A stretch of 64,000 bases of DNA from Diadema setosum (taxonomy: Eukaryota > Echinodermata > Echinoidea > Diadematoida > Diadematidae): assembly GCA_033980235.1 (NCBI GenBank), contig CM067075.1, positions 20,286,844-20,350,843 on the forward strand. The letters are read 5' to 3'. Below, one piece after another: positions 34,047-45,200 of the stretch. Made by a program: the position numbers and the translations under genes. Under the pieces are notes generated by a model, which had not been told where the DNA came from, searched no databases, and worked only from the letters and a program-made list of their open reading frames with translations. The number at the start of each line of letters is the position of its first letter. The stretch's first letter is position 1.

Positions 34047-34090
<44 letters not shown>
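33578..34090. mobile_element. TA-bounded fragment with a decayed hammerhead-like motif
   Basis: TA tracts at about 33,578-33,627 and 34,052-34,090 bound a 420-bp segment. At 33,916-33,937 the plus strand reads CTGAAGA, then the 4-bp helix GACC-AC-GGTC, then GAAA. That is the layout of a hammerhead ribozyme core with one change (CUGAAGA for CUGAUGA), flanked by AAAGCT and AGCTT. Penelope-like elements are known to carry hammerhead motifs in their terminal repeats, and this sequence type is typical of them. Assignment is by motif only. Confidence 0.45.
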
Positions 34091-34094
<4 letters not shown>

Positions 34095-34440
34095 TGTCTA
34101 TGAGATGTCAGAGAGTATGCAATTCTAAGGGGCATCAAAAGTTTATTTGATGAAATTCGGTTTTGAAATGGCTGAGATATCCAAAAACAATGTGAAACAA
34201 AGAGATCCTAATAAAAGGCGTGGCCTGTCGCCTTTTATTATTATCACTTTTTTGGTATGTCAGCCATTTGAAAACCAATTTTCATCAAATAAACGTTGAA
34301 TCCTTCTTAAAATTGCATGCTCTTTCATATTTCATAAGATGTTTCTCATTATCTCACTTAGGAATGTTCAAATCATGAATCTCCACCTCAACCAGTACTG
34401 TACATTTCCTTTAACTACCCGATTCATGATATTTGCTCTT
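34095..34440. mobile_element. palindromic MITE, copy A
   Basis: Inverted arms around a centre near 34,225: GCAATTCTAAGG, TTTATTTGATGAAA and TTTTGAAATGGCTGAGATATCC on the left are mirrored by CAGCCATTTGAAAACCAATTTTCATCAAATAAAC and AAAATTGCATGCTC on the right. A second family member lies at 58,795-59,180. Confidence 0.7.
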
Positions 34441-35139
34441 TTTTAGATTTGTCTCATTATCTCCTCCAGTAAAGATTGGTAAAAGCTTGTTTTGAGGATG
34501 CATGTTTAATAAGATTTGGAAGCTGGTTCCAGATTAAGGTTGCTTCATGGGAAAATATCCGTTTTCTCATCTGTGTCGGGGTCTTCGGCAAGATCAGACC
34601 CATATTTACTGCACTTCTAGTTCTGTGAGTATGTAGTGAATTATGGCAAATTTACCCAAGTAGTGATGTAACCCAATAGAGGAATCAATGTTTTAGATAA
34701 GTCTGTAACCAACTATGCCAATTTATATTCTCATATCCAAGTTATTCTCTCATCGCGGGCAGCGATCATAATTGTGTTCTTTGGATTCCGACTAACCGAT
34801 CATGTCAACGAAATATAACGAAGAAAAAAGTCGTACGTCCCTCTAAAAGATAGGGATTGAGGTGTTTTGGAGAATGGGTTACTGAGTATTCGCCATACTT
34901 GGGAGAACTTGCGCAGATCAATGATCCTCTCGAAAAGTGTGATGTGTTACTGGAAAATAATCGCTCTCGTCTAACTTGACACTTACCTCCCAACGAAGAC
35001 GATTAGGCTGCAGAAATCAGATAAACCATGGCTTATTGATGAAGTAAGACCCTTAAACATCGCAGGTAGTTAGCTTTTGCCGTCTATGCATCAGTCCATT
35101 CGTCCGTGTTGATCATTCTGGGGACGATATAACCTGGAT
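34441..35139. other. intergenic, no gene seen
   Basis: No supported coding exon or repeat. The 62-codon minus-strand frame at 34,805-34,993 has no domain. Confidence 0.45.
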
Positions 35140-37330
35140 GTATTTGTGACCGCTGGAGTGTAGATGAGTAAAATTATACATCTCTTGTGCGTGTTCTTTC
35201 ACTGTGTTGCCATGATGACCGCATTTGTCATAATGAAAACCATGCAAAAATAATGTAGATTGAGCTGGCTCCCTTGATTTTTGAGCTTTTGATTTGAGAT
35301 GGATATAGGTTTTTAGATATGAAAAAGATATATCTTGTCAGTGTTGTTTCTGACGAGGTAATTTGAGAACCGGTAGAGGCATCAAAGCGAAATTTGACAT
35401 AATGCATTGCCGTTAGGCCTAAGCCAGTTCGTAATTTATAGCTCATGTACACCTTGGTACAAATGATCTTTCTTTTTCTCAGTTGGTTAGGCACTTCACT
35501 CGTTTTTAAAGCGGTAAATGCATAAGCTTGCCCGACATAACAATTTATGGAATTCGTGTTCAAACAAAGTATGAACTTGAGTTTAGACCAGGTGACCAGA
35601 ATAGTCCGTCAGTTGACACTTTAGCAGGCATCTAATTTATTGTTTCGTATTGAATGTAATAACAACCTTTTTCTTTTGATATTGCGAAATACCAGGCTTG
35701 CTGTCAGGTGGATGTGCTGGCAAGCGCTATTTAGATAAGGATCACATGAATAATCACCACATCACAGATGCTTATCTCAGTGAATTTACAAACCAAAATG
35801 CCTGTTGGTACAAATGACCTTTTTCTGCTCATGGAAAGTGGAATTACGAAGTGGTCTATTGGACCCCACTATACTGCGCATGGAATTTTACTCATTTCCT
35901 ATTGTTGAACAATACATTGTCATTTGTGCAATTAAAAACAGACAAAAATATAATGGATGTAGCTGACTCCCTCAGTTTCTGAGTAATAATGTTTGGTATT
36001 TAATGACCGCTATAGTGTAGATGGGTAAACTTCATTTTAATTTTTAAATGTTGAACGCTGTGTGGCCGTGGTAACATTTCACAATGAAAATTATATAGAA
36101 TATTGTGGATTGAGCTAATTCCCTTGTTTTCCCTTGTTTGTTTTTGTTTTTGTTTTTGATTTGAGATTTGGCATTTGTGATGGATACAGTTTTCAGATAT
36201 GCAAAAGATATGTTTCATAAGGGGTAATTTGGGTAATGTTGAATGGCTTTGCTTGGTTACAACCTTGCAAACTTGAGTAATAACAGTAATCTTACAGCAA
36301 TCCCAGCAAATGTTTCAAGTCCAAAAAATTACCGTTATCACCGTGTTGAAACCAACATTTTACCCAGTTACAACAGAGTGGTAAGGGGAAATATGGGTAA
36401 AGTTGAATGGCTATGCTGGAAATATCGGTTACTTCATACCAGGTAATATTGGGTAAATGCAGTAATATCAGGTGGTAATAATGTTGAAATGCTGGAAATA
36501 TCAGTGACATCACACCGGGTAATATCTGGTAAATGGAGTAATATCGGGATTGGGTAATAACGGGGAAAGATTGATCTACTATTTCCCGGTTATTACTTGG
36601 GTAAATGCAGTAATATCGGGGTAATATTCGGTGGTAATAACGTGGAAATGCTGGAAATATCGGTTATATCATACCGGGTAATATCTGGTAAATGGAGTAA
36701 TATCGGGTTCGGGTAATAACGGGGAAAGATTGGTCTACTATTTCCCCGTTATTACTTGGGTAAATGCAGTAATATCGGGGTAATATTGGGTAAATGCAGT
36801 AATATCAGGTGGTAATAACATAGAAATACTGGAAATATTGGTTACGTCATACCAGGTAATATAGACTGGTAAATGGAGTAATATCGGGTAAGGGTAATAA
36901 TGGGGAAAGATTGGTCTACTATTTCCCCGTTATTACTTGGGTAAATGCATTAATATCAGGTGGTAAGAACGATGAAATGCCGGAAATATCGGAAATGAGG
37001 TACAACAGGGTGATGAGGGGTTTATGGGTAATATTGAAAGGCTTTGTTTGGTTATAGCCTTGCAAACTTGAGTAATAACAGTAATCTTACAGCAATCCCA
37101 GCGAAATTTTCAAGTAAAAAAATTCTGTTATCACCCCGATATAAAACCGATATTTTACTGAGTTACAACTGGGTGATAACTTACATCCATGTTGAACGAT
37201 GGGCTGACATGGTGATAGTATTTCTCGAAATGAAAAATGTTGTAGATAGAGCCAACTTATTCAGGTTTTCATGTATTTTACTTGAAATTTCGCCCATGCG
37301 ACCGCTGTGATGTGTGCGTGGGTAAATTTT
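35140..37330. repeat. roughly 1-kb diverged tandem units
   Basis: A block with GACCGCTGNAGTGTAGATGNGTAAA, then GCCNTGNTGAC and GATTTGAGAT...GTTTTCAGATATG-AAAAGATAT, recurs at about 35,150-35,345, 36,003-36,225 and 37,298-37,530, the third copy more decayed. The units are separated by unrelated or expanded sequence. The middle spacer is filled by the GGGTAATA array described separately. No coding function seen. Confidence 0.5.
36236..37180 (+). repeat. GGGTAATATC-rich array between direct repeats
   Basis: Three units of roughly 170-185 bp (about 36,430-36,990) each contain GTAATATCGGGTAA, TGGTAATAACGTGGAAATGCTGG, GGTAAATGGAGTAATATCGGG and ATTGGTCTACTATTTCCCCG. The array is bounded by two copies of a 140-bp segment (36,240-36,380 and 37,036-37,175) with GCAAACTTGAGTAATAACAG and TTACAGCAATCCCAGC. 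Confidence 0.8.
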
Positions 37331-37740
37331 AATGGTTATTAAAGTTGATTTTCTTTTTTTGATATTAGATGTAATGGTAACGGTTTCCTTTTTTCCCCAG
37401 CGTCGGACAGAGTTTTGCCATGATGACAGCATACTTCTTTTTTTTTTTCGTTTTTGATAGAGCACGCTTGGTATGGATTGGGCCGTTACCTTCACTGATT
37501 GAGCATTTGTTTTCAGATTTTGCACATGGGACTACCGTAATGTTTCTAATATGACTAAAGGGCATTATTGTGCATTAATTTTTTTAGTTTTACTTTTAGC
37601 TTTGCCAAGAAAATTAGATTTGTTTGTTATCATTTCTTTATATCATTGTCAATTCAGAGTACTGTAATGATCTATTTTTATGATTACGATTGTAAACATT
37701 TGCAATTCACCCTTTGACTGCCAGACATGATTCTTACTAG
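37331..37740. other. intergenic, no gene seen
   Basis: Third, decayed copy of the 1-kb unit is at the left edge; otherwise nothing recognised. Confidence 0.4.
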
Positions 37741-37794
<54 letters not shown>

Positions 37795-37935
37795 GTGGTA
37801 TTGTAATGGAATTGCATTACTACATTTCTGAAATATGTGAACCTTCCATGACATCATCCTTGTTTAGTGTAATCTGTTTTGGGTTTTTCAGAGTATTGGT
37901 TCTCTGCTCAAGGAACCACAATGAATTCCGCCTTA
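37741..37935 (-). mobile_element. (ATCA)n tail and dispersed repeat, copy 2
   Basis: Thirteen ATCA units (37,741-37,791) followed in antisense by the family seen at 5262 and 63,340: GAGCAGAGAACCAATACTCTG, ATGATGTCATGG and CATATTTCAGAAATGTAG when read on the minus strand. Confidence 0.65.
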
Positions 37936-39080
37936 TTAATGGAGCTGTCAATTTATGTACTAAATGATGTGAAATCAGAAAAGTCATCTCCACTTCTCCT
38001 TTAAGATCCAGGTAGCACTTGGCACCATGCTTGGGAACTGACATCTCGATACAGTCTCCCTTACATTTTGCTAAAATTTCCAAGAACTTGCAAATTTGAA
38101 GTTAAATAGGTTTTACATGATTTACCTCCTAATCAATTTTGACCTTGTTTTTTTTTTTTTTCTTGCCATGGGACATAATAAAGGTGCTTTCCAAACCACG
38201 AATAACCTCACAGGTAGATTCTTTTCACGCTTTTGAGAGACACTGAATCTCATTGGGGGATTTCACTTCAAGGGATTTAAATTTATTTCCAGTCTTCCGC
38301 AGGCCTATTAGGATTCGGCTTTTACAGTGATGTCCAAATTGTACTGATCAAATTCCAAAAAAAAAAAAAAAGTTACCAGCAACTCTTCCGCACGTGAATT
38401 TTATTATTGTGATCATGATAGCGCTCTCGGAATTCCACTATTGTGTGATCACACAAAATGCGTTAGTATTAGTGTCCAGCAGGAGGTAGAAAGCTATGAT
38501 AGGGGAATTATTTCACGTGGTTTGGCCAAGAACGCCCCTGCTGGAATTTCTCTCTTCGTTTTTTTCCCCATATTAATACTGCAGAGTAGCAGAAGCTCAT
38601 TGTGTCTTTGCTTTGAAATATGGCCGATGGAAAACATAAGTAGAACACATCGAAATTTACTTTCATTAATGTTACTCGAATTCCAGTTATGCATGATGTT
38701 ACATTCACTTTGTATACCACTATTTTTAAGACGTCACTTCCCTTACTTCTGATGTCAAAACTATGTGACCATTGCTAGGAGTACTCATCGTTATGAGCAA
38801 TGCCCCAATGACCCAAGCAATTCACCTATAGGCCTAATTATACTCCCATCACTATTACTAGGCCCCACCTTTTCTTCAAAGATTATGCGAATATGGCTCA
38901 GACCGCGTACCATAATTATTATCCACAGTGTCGTTCATTTGTGTAGCAGTAAGAACCTATAGATAGGGTATAGTATTTAACAGAAGCTAAATTGATGTGT
39001 CACTGATATGCCTTTTCATTTCACATTCCTGACCACGTTACAGCCATTTAACAAAGTGACTTGATGTTTATATTATATAT
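37936..39080. other. intergenic, no gene seen
   Basis: Contains a T-run near 38,148 and an A-run near 38,357. The open frames on both strands at 38,441-38,752 overlap each other, with no domain or repeat family to favour either. Confidence 0.5.
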
Positions 39081-39202
39081 ATACACTCAACAAAAAAAGT
39101 AAGTTCCCCCTTACATTTTTGGATATATTTCAAAAAGTATTTTACGGATTTTCATAATTCAAACGGGAATGGATAGGGAATTTTATTACTCATAACAAGA
39201 AT

Positions 39203-39236
<34 letters not shown>

Positions 39237-39245
39237 ATTATACAT
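39081..39245. mobile_element. possible DNA transposon end
   Basis: CACTCAACAAAAAAAGTAAG (39,083) directly after a TATA-rich patch, ending in a (TA)n tract flanked by GGCATATATA and TATATGCC at about 39,200-39,237. Sequences starting CACTCAACAAAAA are common at the ends of animal DNA transposons, but no opposite end is seen. Confidence 0.3.
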
Positions 39246-39487
39246 TAGATGAGTTGGTAGATTTTTCTTCCCTACACTCTAAGAAAAATAGGTTCAATGT
39301 TTCACCTTTACCAATGTCACAATTGGAGCACCTATCCGGTCTGAAGGGTACAAAGTTGCACCCGTTATGGCGTTCCCAGCATGACATTGGTCTGCACCGA
39401 AGGTGTCACTTGTGTTTGTCTAGACAACATTAATACAGACTCTTTGTATAGGGCTTACTTGCACTTTTAAAAGAACAGTTACAAAAC

Positions 39488-41450
39488 ACCGGGGCCGATA
39501 TTCCACAAACATATACAAGAAAGAAATGTAAGCAATTAGGCTTCAGATTTAAGTACTTTTGCGTAGATCTCAATGTAAAGAAAAGTGCTTAGATTTCAGC
39601 TGATCTGTTTGGTAAGCAATTTTTGCTTAATTTTTAACAGTTTTGTTTGAGCAAACTTGCTTAAACATGTTTTGATATTCCATAAACATGTCAATCCAAG
39701 AATTTTTGCTTAAATGTTATGCACCTTTTTCATTTCCCTATCTTGTTCAAGAATGGATGAATTGACAGTCTCTACACATATAATAAGTTAGGTTGCATGT
39801 ATAATAGTTTATCATAGTGTAGCAACATGCTCATCACATGAAAGATGGCCTACGCTGTACTTAGATGTAACTGTGAATCATGAAGTTAAAGGAAAATGAA
39901 GATTCATTGCGCGTGTTGATTGCCTTCTGATGAAAATTCGACTACGTAGGCCTACGTCGAGTGTTTGATTTTATTTTGATTGATTTTTGAATTCAATTAA
40001 TTTCTTTTGGTATAGTTATTGGTGACTGTCATTTCGTTTTGGTAGTTTAATTCTTATGTTCCCTGACTTAGTATACAAATTGGTTGTAGTTTCTATACAA
40101 AGAAGACTCTATTGGCTACAACATGACATAACAGTTTTAGACCGACAGAGCAACAATCTGAACTCCACAAGCATGCTGGATATTTGCATGCAAATGATTA
40201 AAAAAAATGACTATTTAAATTTACAACTAGATCTGGGTCTACATTCTGAACCAAGTCTAGAACTTTGGAGTACAAGACTAGTAGTACAGTAGAGACCGCG
40301 CTTTAACTCTACATCATTTTACAGATTTAGACGAATTCTCTGTAGGCTATCGAATAAAGGGTCTACTAACTATGTTTAGATTCTATAGGCCCGTAGCACA
40401 TGGTACTAAAGCCAGAGGTTCTTTAAAATGTCTTATTGGATAGGCTATATGATAAATTCATCTTTGATTTCAGGCTGCCTGCATTTAGAATTATTAGTAC
40501 TAACCGTTAGTAGGACAGTTTTGTCCAACATAAAAAATCCCTCTGCCAGTTGGAATCTATGTATAATAGGCCTATCAAAATCCAGCGTTGCTGAGATGGG
40601 TCTGAACACTCAGATTCTCCTTTAACACTGTCTAAGTCAAAATATGATAAAAGATTCCGTTGACCCAGACAGAAATAATTATCTGTTCAACGTCGCTGCA
40701 GAGTGCAGAGACAAAACTTTCAACCCAATCTGATGTGCTGACATTGACCACGTCGCAAGCACCTAAAGCCCGAGCCCAGACCGAAGACCATATTGATGCA
40801 AATGGCAGTGCAGATATATACATTTTGTTAGCTATAATTGATAACAGGTCATTTTCTCAGCCGAAAGAAAACAAAGATCCCTCATTCTGAAATGGTAGGT
40901 TTTATTTAATGCCAAATCTCGTTGTCTCACCTTCTGAGGAGGGCAATATTGCCTAGAGCTATAGATGTTACGTCAAACTCAGCAGAATATAATGTAGAAT
41001 CTGTACTATACTCTATAGCTACGTGTATATAACGACCGTAAGCTCGCTATTTGTACCGGTACTTGAGCTGTATTTATGCTATTAGTGTGTATAGGGCCTA
41101 CATAAAAACGGCAACAAGAAATCGGCCAGCTGCATTCTCATTAACACGCAAATGCAATAGAGAATCCACCGCACAAATGAAACAGTGTCAATCCTTCCAT
41201 TATCGACGTGACTCATAGGAGAAAGTAAGCAATTTTGTCTTATTCGCATGAGCAATGTCAAAATTGTTCATTAAATACCGATTTTTACGTAAGCCAATCT
41301 GCTAAGCCAATATTTTCTTACAATAAACAGGAATTCTCAAATATTAAAGAATATAGCCTAAGAAAATTGCTTTCGTAAGTAAATTTGTTAGACGATTTGC
41401 TTATCATAAGGAAATTTATCACAAATCTTATGGAAACTGGCCTGGGGACC
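39488..41450. mobile_element. 1.95-kb inverted-end element upstream of the sulfotransferase
   Basis: Left end CCGGGGCCGATATTCCACAA, followed by blocks of AAGTACTTTTGCG, GGTAAGCAATTTTTGCTTAA and GCTTAAATGTTATG. The right end reads ATTTGCTTATCATAAGG ... CTTATGGAAACTGGCCTGGGG, an approximate inverse of the left end. The core has small frames with no domain. It ends less than 100 bp before the extended reading frame of sulfotransferase exon 1, so the gene's upstream region is probably element-derived. Confidence 0.45.
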
Positions 41451-41599
41451 AATGCTTTGATCGGATTGGTAGACTATCACCAGTAATTGACTGTATACAA
41501 CTGACAGGAGTATATTTCCAGAGTAGTGTATCCAGTATGTGTTACAACTGTACTAAAATTCTGCCTCAGTCACTTACCGACCTGGTCACGCTGAGATTC

Positions 41600-41764
41600 A
41601 TGGATGTGCACAAATTCCTGTTTATAGAGAGATCACTATTGTCAGAGGCCCCGCCCCACATCGCTATGCATCCGCATGGAAAGGATGGTGTTCTCCTGCC
41701 TTTGTTCTCCACTCCGTCAATTCTTGAAGAGATGAAGAAGTTCAAAGTGAGTACCCAAAAACAG
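41600..41764 (+). CDS. sulfotransferase exon 1 (damaged)
   Basis: Encodes MDVHKFLF... through HPHGKDGVLLPLFSTPS and EEMKKFKV, a good SULT N-terminal region. Only two bases (41,750-41,751) then separate FKV from TAC CCA AAA ACA G (YPKTG), which is in a different frame and ends at a GT donor (41,765) in exactly the phase of exon 2. Loss of about 25 nt explains this. The strong GTGAGT at 41,747 could act as a donor, but no substitute exon with the missing loop is visible before exon 2. Confidence 0.7.
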
Positions 41765-42199
41765 GTTTGATATCGTCATTTCATTTCTTCTCTGTCTTTT
41801 AATTGTTGATTCGTCTTAGCTTACATAATCTTTAAGTACTGAAAATAGTTTGGCTTGATTTCGATTTTTAGCTTTGAAAATTATGCTCATTTATCAAATC
41901 ACCTTTAAAAAAAAATGTTCACTTCTTTTTGTTATCATTTGTTGTAACGTGGCTCTCCATGTGCAAAATATTTTCATAAATCGATCGGACCGGAACAGAT
42001 TTTCATTCTTTTAGAAATTTAGCGATAGATCATTTAACTGCATTTCCTTTTGTTCATTTCAACACAAAACCAGGGGAAAATATTAGTAGCATGCTGCACA
42101 GCGCAGTCATACCATGGTTTTATGAAGTGGAAACGTTGTTTTGCTGAACTACAGACAAATGACGCTATATAAATACTGTCCATCAGTTTCATCATCATC

Positions 42200-42231
<32 letters not shown>

Positions 42232-45200
42232 CATTGTCAGACATTAGAATGAGGTGGGCTTTTTTGTCCTTTGGTGCTTTTGCATCCTTTCAGTACTAAC
42301 CTCGCATATAGAAAAGCTAGGTCAAAATGTTATTATCGTGTGATACACATCATCATGTCTTATCTCGGTGGTAGTTGTGGTCAGTATTCAAGTTGGGGAA
42401 ATGAAATTACTAAATTCTAGGATACCTGTATTCTAATCACCCTCATTTTTTTTTTCAAAATTGCCCCGGCAAAGTATCGTAATTATATATTAATTATCAA
42501 AATTTAATGCTATAACGTTTCATATTTGGATCAACTTTGAATATTATAATGTCATTGGTAACATTTTTTTTTTTTTAGTGATCCACGTCTTACAAGCTCC
42601 GCTTTTCAGAAGATCACTCTTTTTCATCGCTTTATTTATTTTCCGTTACCATTGCTAAGTGCACATTGGTTTCGCACTGTATATCTGTAAATGTATTTTG
42701 TATTATAATTCAACTTGTACTTCTTAAAAATTGTTGAGCAAAATGGCCTGACAAACGCATACTTCTTATTATGATTGTATTATCGTTTGTTCGATGGAAT
42801 CCCCCCCCCCAAAAAAATGGATTGATTTGAATTGAATTGACGTTAAATGTTAACACTTTAAATACCTGTACTGCTGTGGAGTATGGCCCGATTGCTCTAT
42901 TCTGTAGATTTCGTGTGCGTGCGTGTGTTCATTTATTTGTTTTTGTGTGTGTATGTGTGTGTGATATTGTACCATGAACCAGGCGATACCAACTCAGAAA
43001 AATGATTGTTTTCTTCTCGTAGGAACAACATGGGTACAGATGATCGTGTACCTTGTGAGTGTGGACGGTGGCGTGTCCAAGCTTGAGGGAATACACATCC
43101 TGAGGGCCATACCATTTCTTGACATTCCTGTAAATTCAGTAGCGGTAAGTGTATTTTCAACCAAATGTAGGACTATAGTCCTCCTAGAATAACAGTTCCA
43201 CTCATAGTTGAATACAAGCTCAGACTCGAAAGGTATCCAGAGTTCTTGTAGGTGTTGCTAACTATGACAAAACTTACTTATAAGTAAGATTATTCTTTGC
43301 CTTTCTTGAACGTTGTAAAACACCGTTTAAGACCATTTTGGTCATAGTTTGCCTTATTGATTTCACAAATTTCCAACGATTATGGTTTGGGTCCCATTTT
43401 TTGTTGTTGTTATGATACAAAAGTAAACAACAAAGAACTATGAATCAGTTGGTTAAGAAGTAACCAAAGACGCAATACATTGTACAATATGATTTCTGCA
43501 AACAAATCACACCATCTTGACCACGCAAAGGTTTATAAGAATGATTTTATCACCGTGTGCTCAAAGTATGAAAAAAAAATCGCTTTATCAAAAGTTTGTC
43601 AAAGCGTTCTCAGCGTTGCTTTCCGATATGGAATTGATGACAGACGAAAGCCCCCTTATTATTACCTCATGCCTCAATGACACTATTCAAGTTCAACTCT
43701 TCACATCTCCCTTTAGTAAAATCATACAGAAAGCATTTTCATTAAATCGATATGGAAAGGGGACCAATTACATAGCCCACATGATAGACCTTTACCAAGT
43801 TTACACATGTTCATTCCTAAAACATTTTTTCCATCTCTCTTTCTTTTTTCCCTTTTAAACTTTTGAATTTATAGTATGCTACTAGCAATTCCTGTTGTTC
43901 AGTGGCAAATGAAATGGCGGAGGATCTGCCCAGAATACTGAAGACACACGCTATGCCGCAATTTCTTCCAGAGGATATTCGTTCACCCGAACCCAAGGCG
44001 AAAGTGGTGTATGTTACACGAAACCCAAAGGACACCGCTGTATCTCATTTTCATTTCTGCCAGCTCGTGAAAGCACTACCGAAGTATTCAAGCTGGGATG
44101 AATTCTTTGAGGAGTTTATTAACGGAAGAGGCGAGTCAATATCTAATTGAAATACGGATTATGATACCTTGCATGCTTTTTTTTAAAACATTGCTCATAA
44201 GACGTTTTCATATTTAGATTGCTGAAATGCAGGAGTGAACAATTACAATAAATGTAATCACGATAAATAGATATTGACTGTTAAATGACTGTACTATACA
44301 TGATGCTCGCTACCAGAACATGATTTTAGACATGATAGGCCATATAAGCAAACGAAACAGCATAATGCATTTCATTGAAAAATTCAGATTTTTATTGTAA
44401 AATCTAAACTACATAGTGAGAGAGAATTTCTATCAAAGAGCAGTATCAGTATACGGTAATAAAAAAAAGGTCTTTGTTGTTATGCTAAATACTTATAACT
44501 ATGTAACGTAAACATAAACATAAATGTTATATAAATATATCAAACACACGCGTGTATGAACCGTAGAGCTGAATGGTAATTAGAGGAGTTTCAATGGATC
44601 ATGTCAAAGAGTATATAGGATCAATCAGTTTCCGTTTTGTGGATGTATTACATAATGGTGGCAGTAAATAACTATACAATGTTGTATGTAAACATAGATT
44701 GGCAAAAACACATGATACGTGAAGAAACTTTCTAGAAGCCGTCCCTACCTGTGTCTCTCAGGTAACTCCATCTTATCTTCAAACTTTGACAGAAAACCAA
44801 ATTCCAGAAATTATCCCAAACAGTGTGTGAGTTTTATCAAAATCAGGCAAGAAATAGGAAAATGGCGTCCCCCCCCCTTTTTTTTTAGGTTTCACATTTT
44901 TTCAAGAAAAACGAGATCGATCACGATTAATTATTTCATTTCATTTTATTTCATTTCATTTTATTTCCGGCCAAAGTATACAATATTACAAATGCATATA
45001 AACCAAGTGAAGTACAATGTATTATGGATATCCAAATGAGATATAAATGCACGTCATTTGTTTACAATGAAACAATAAACATACTTTAAATGAAAGAAAT
45101 ACCTGAACAAATTGTGAGTGAATCATAACAAAGAAAAAGTCGGAAATGGAGGGGACTGCTAAAAAGCAAAGCTTGTAGAATGCAATCCCCTCGTGAGTAG

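Noticed and set aside
41747..41764. An 18-nt GT...AG 'intron' at the end of sulfotransferase exon 1
   Set aside because: Far below any workable intron length, and removing it would delete YPKTG, which the family requires.
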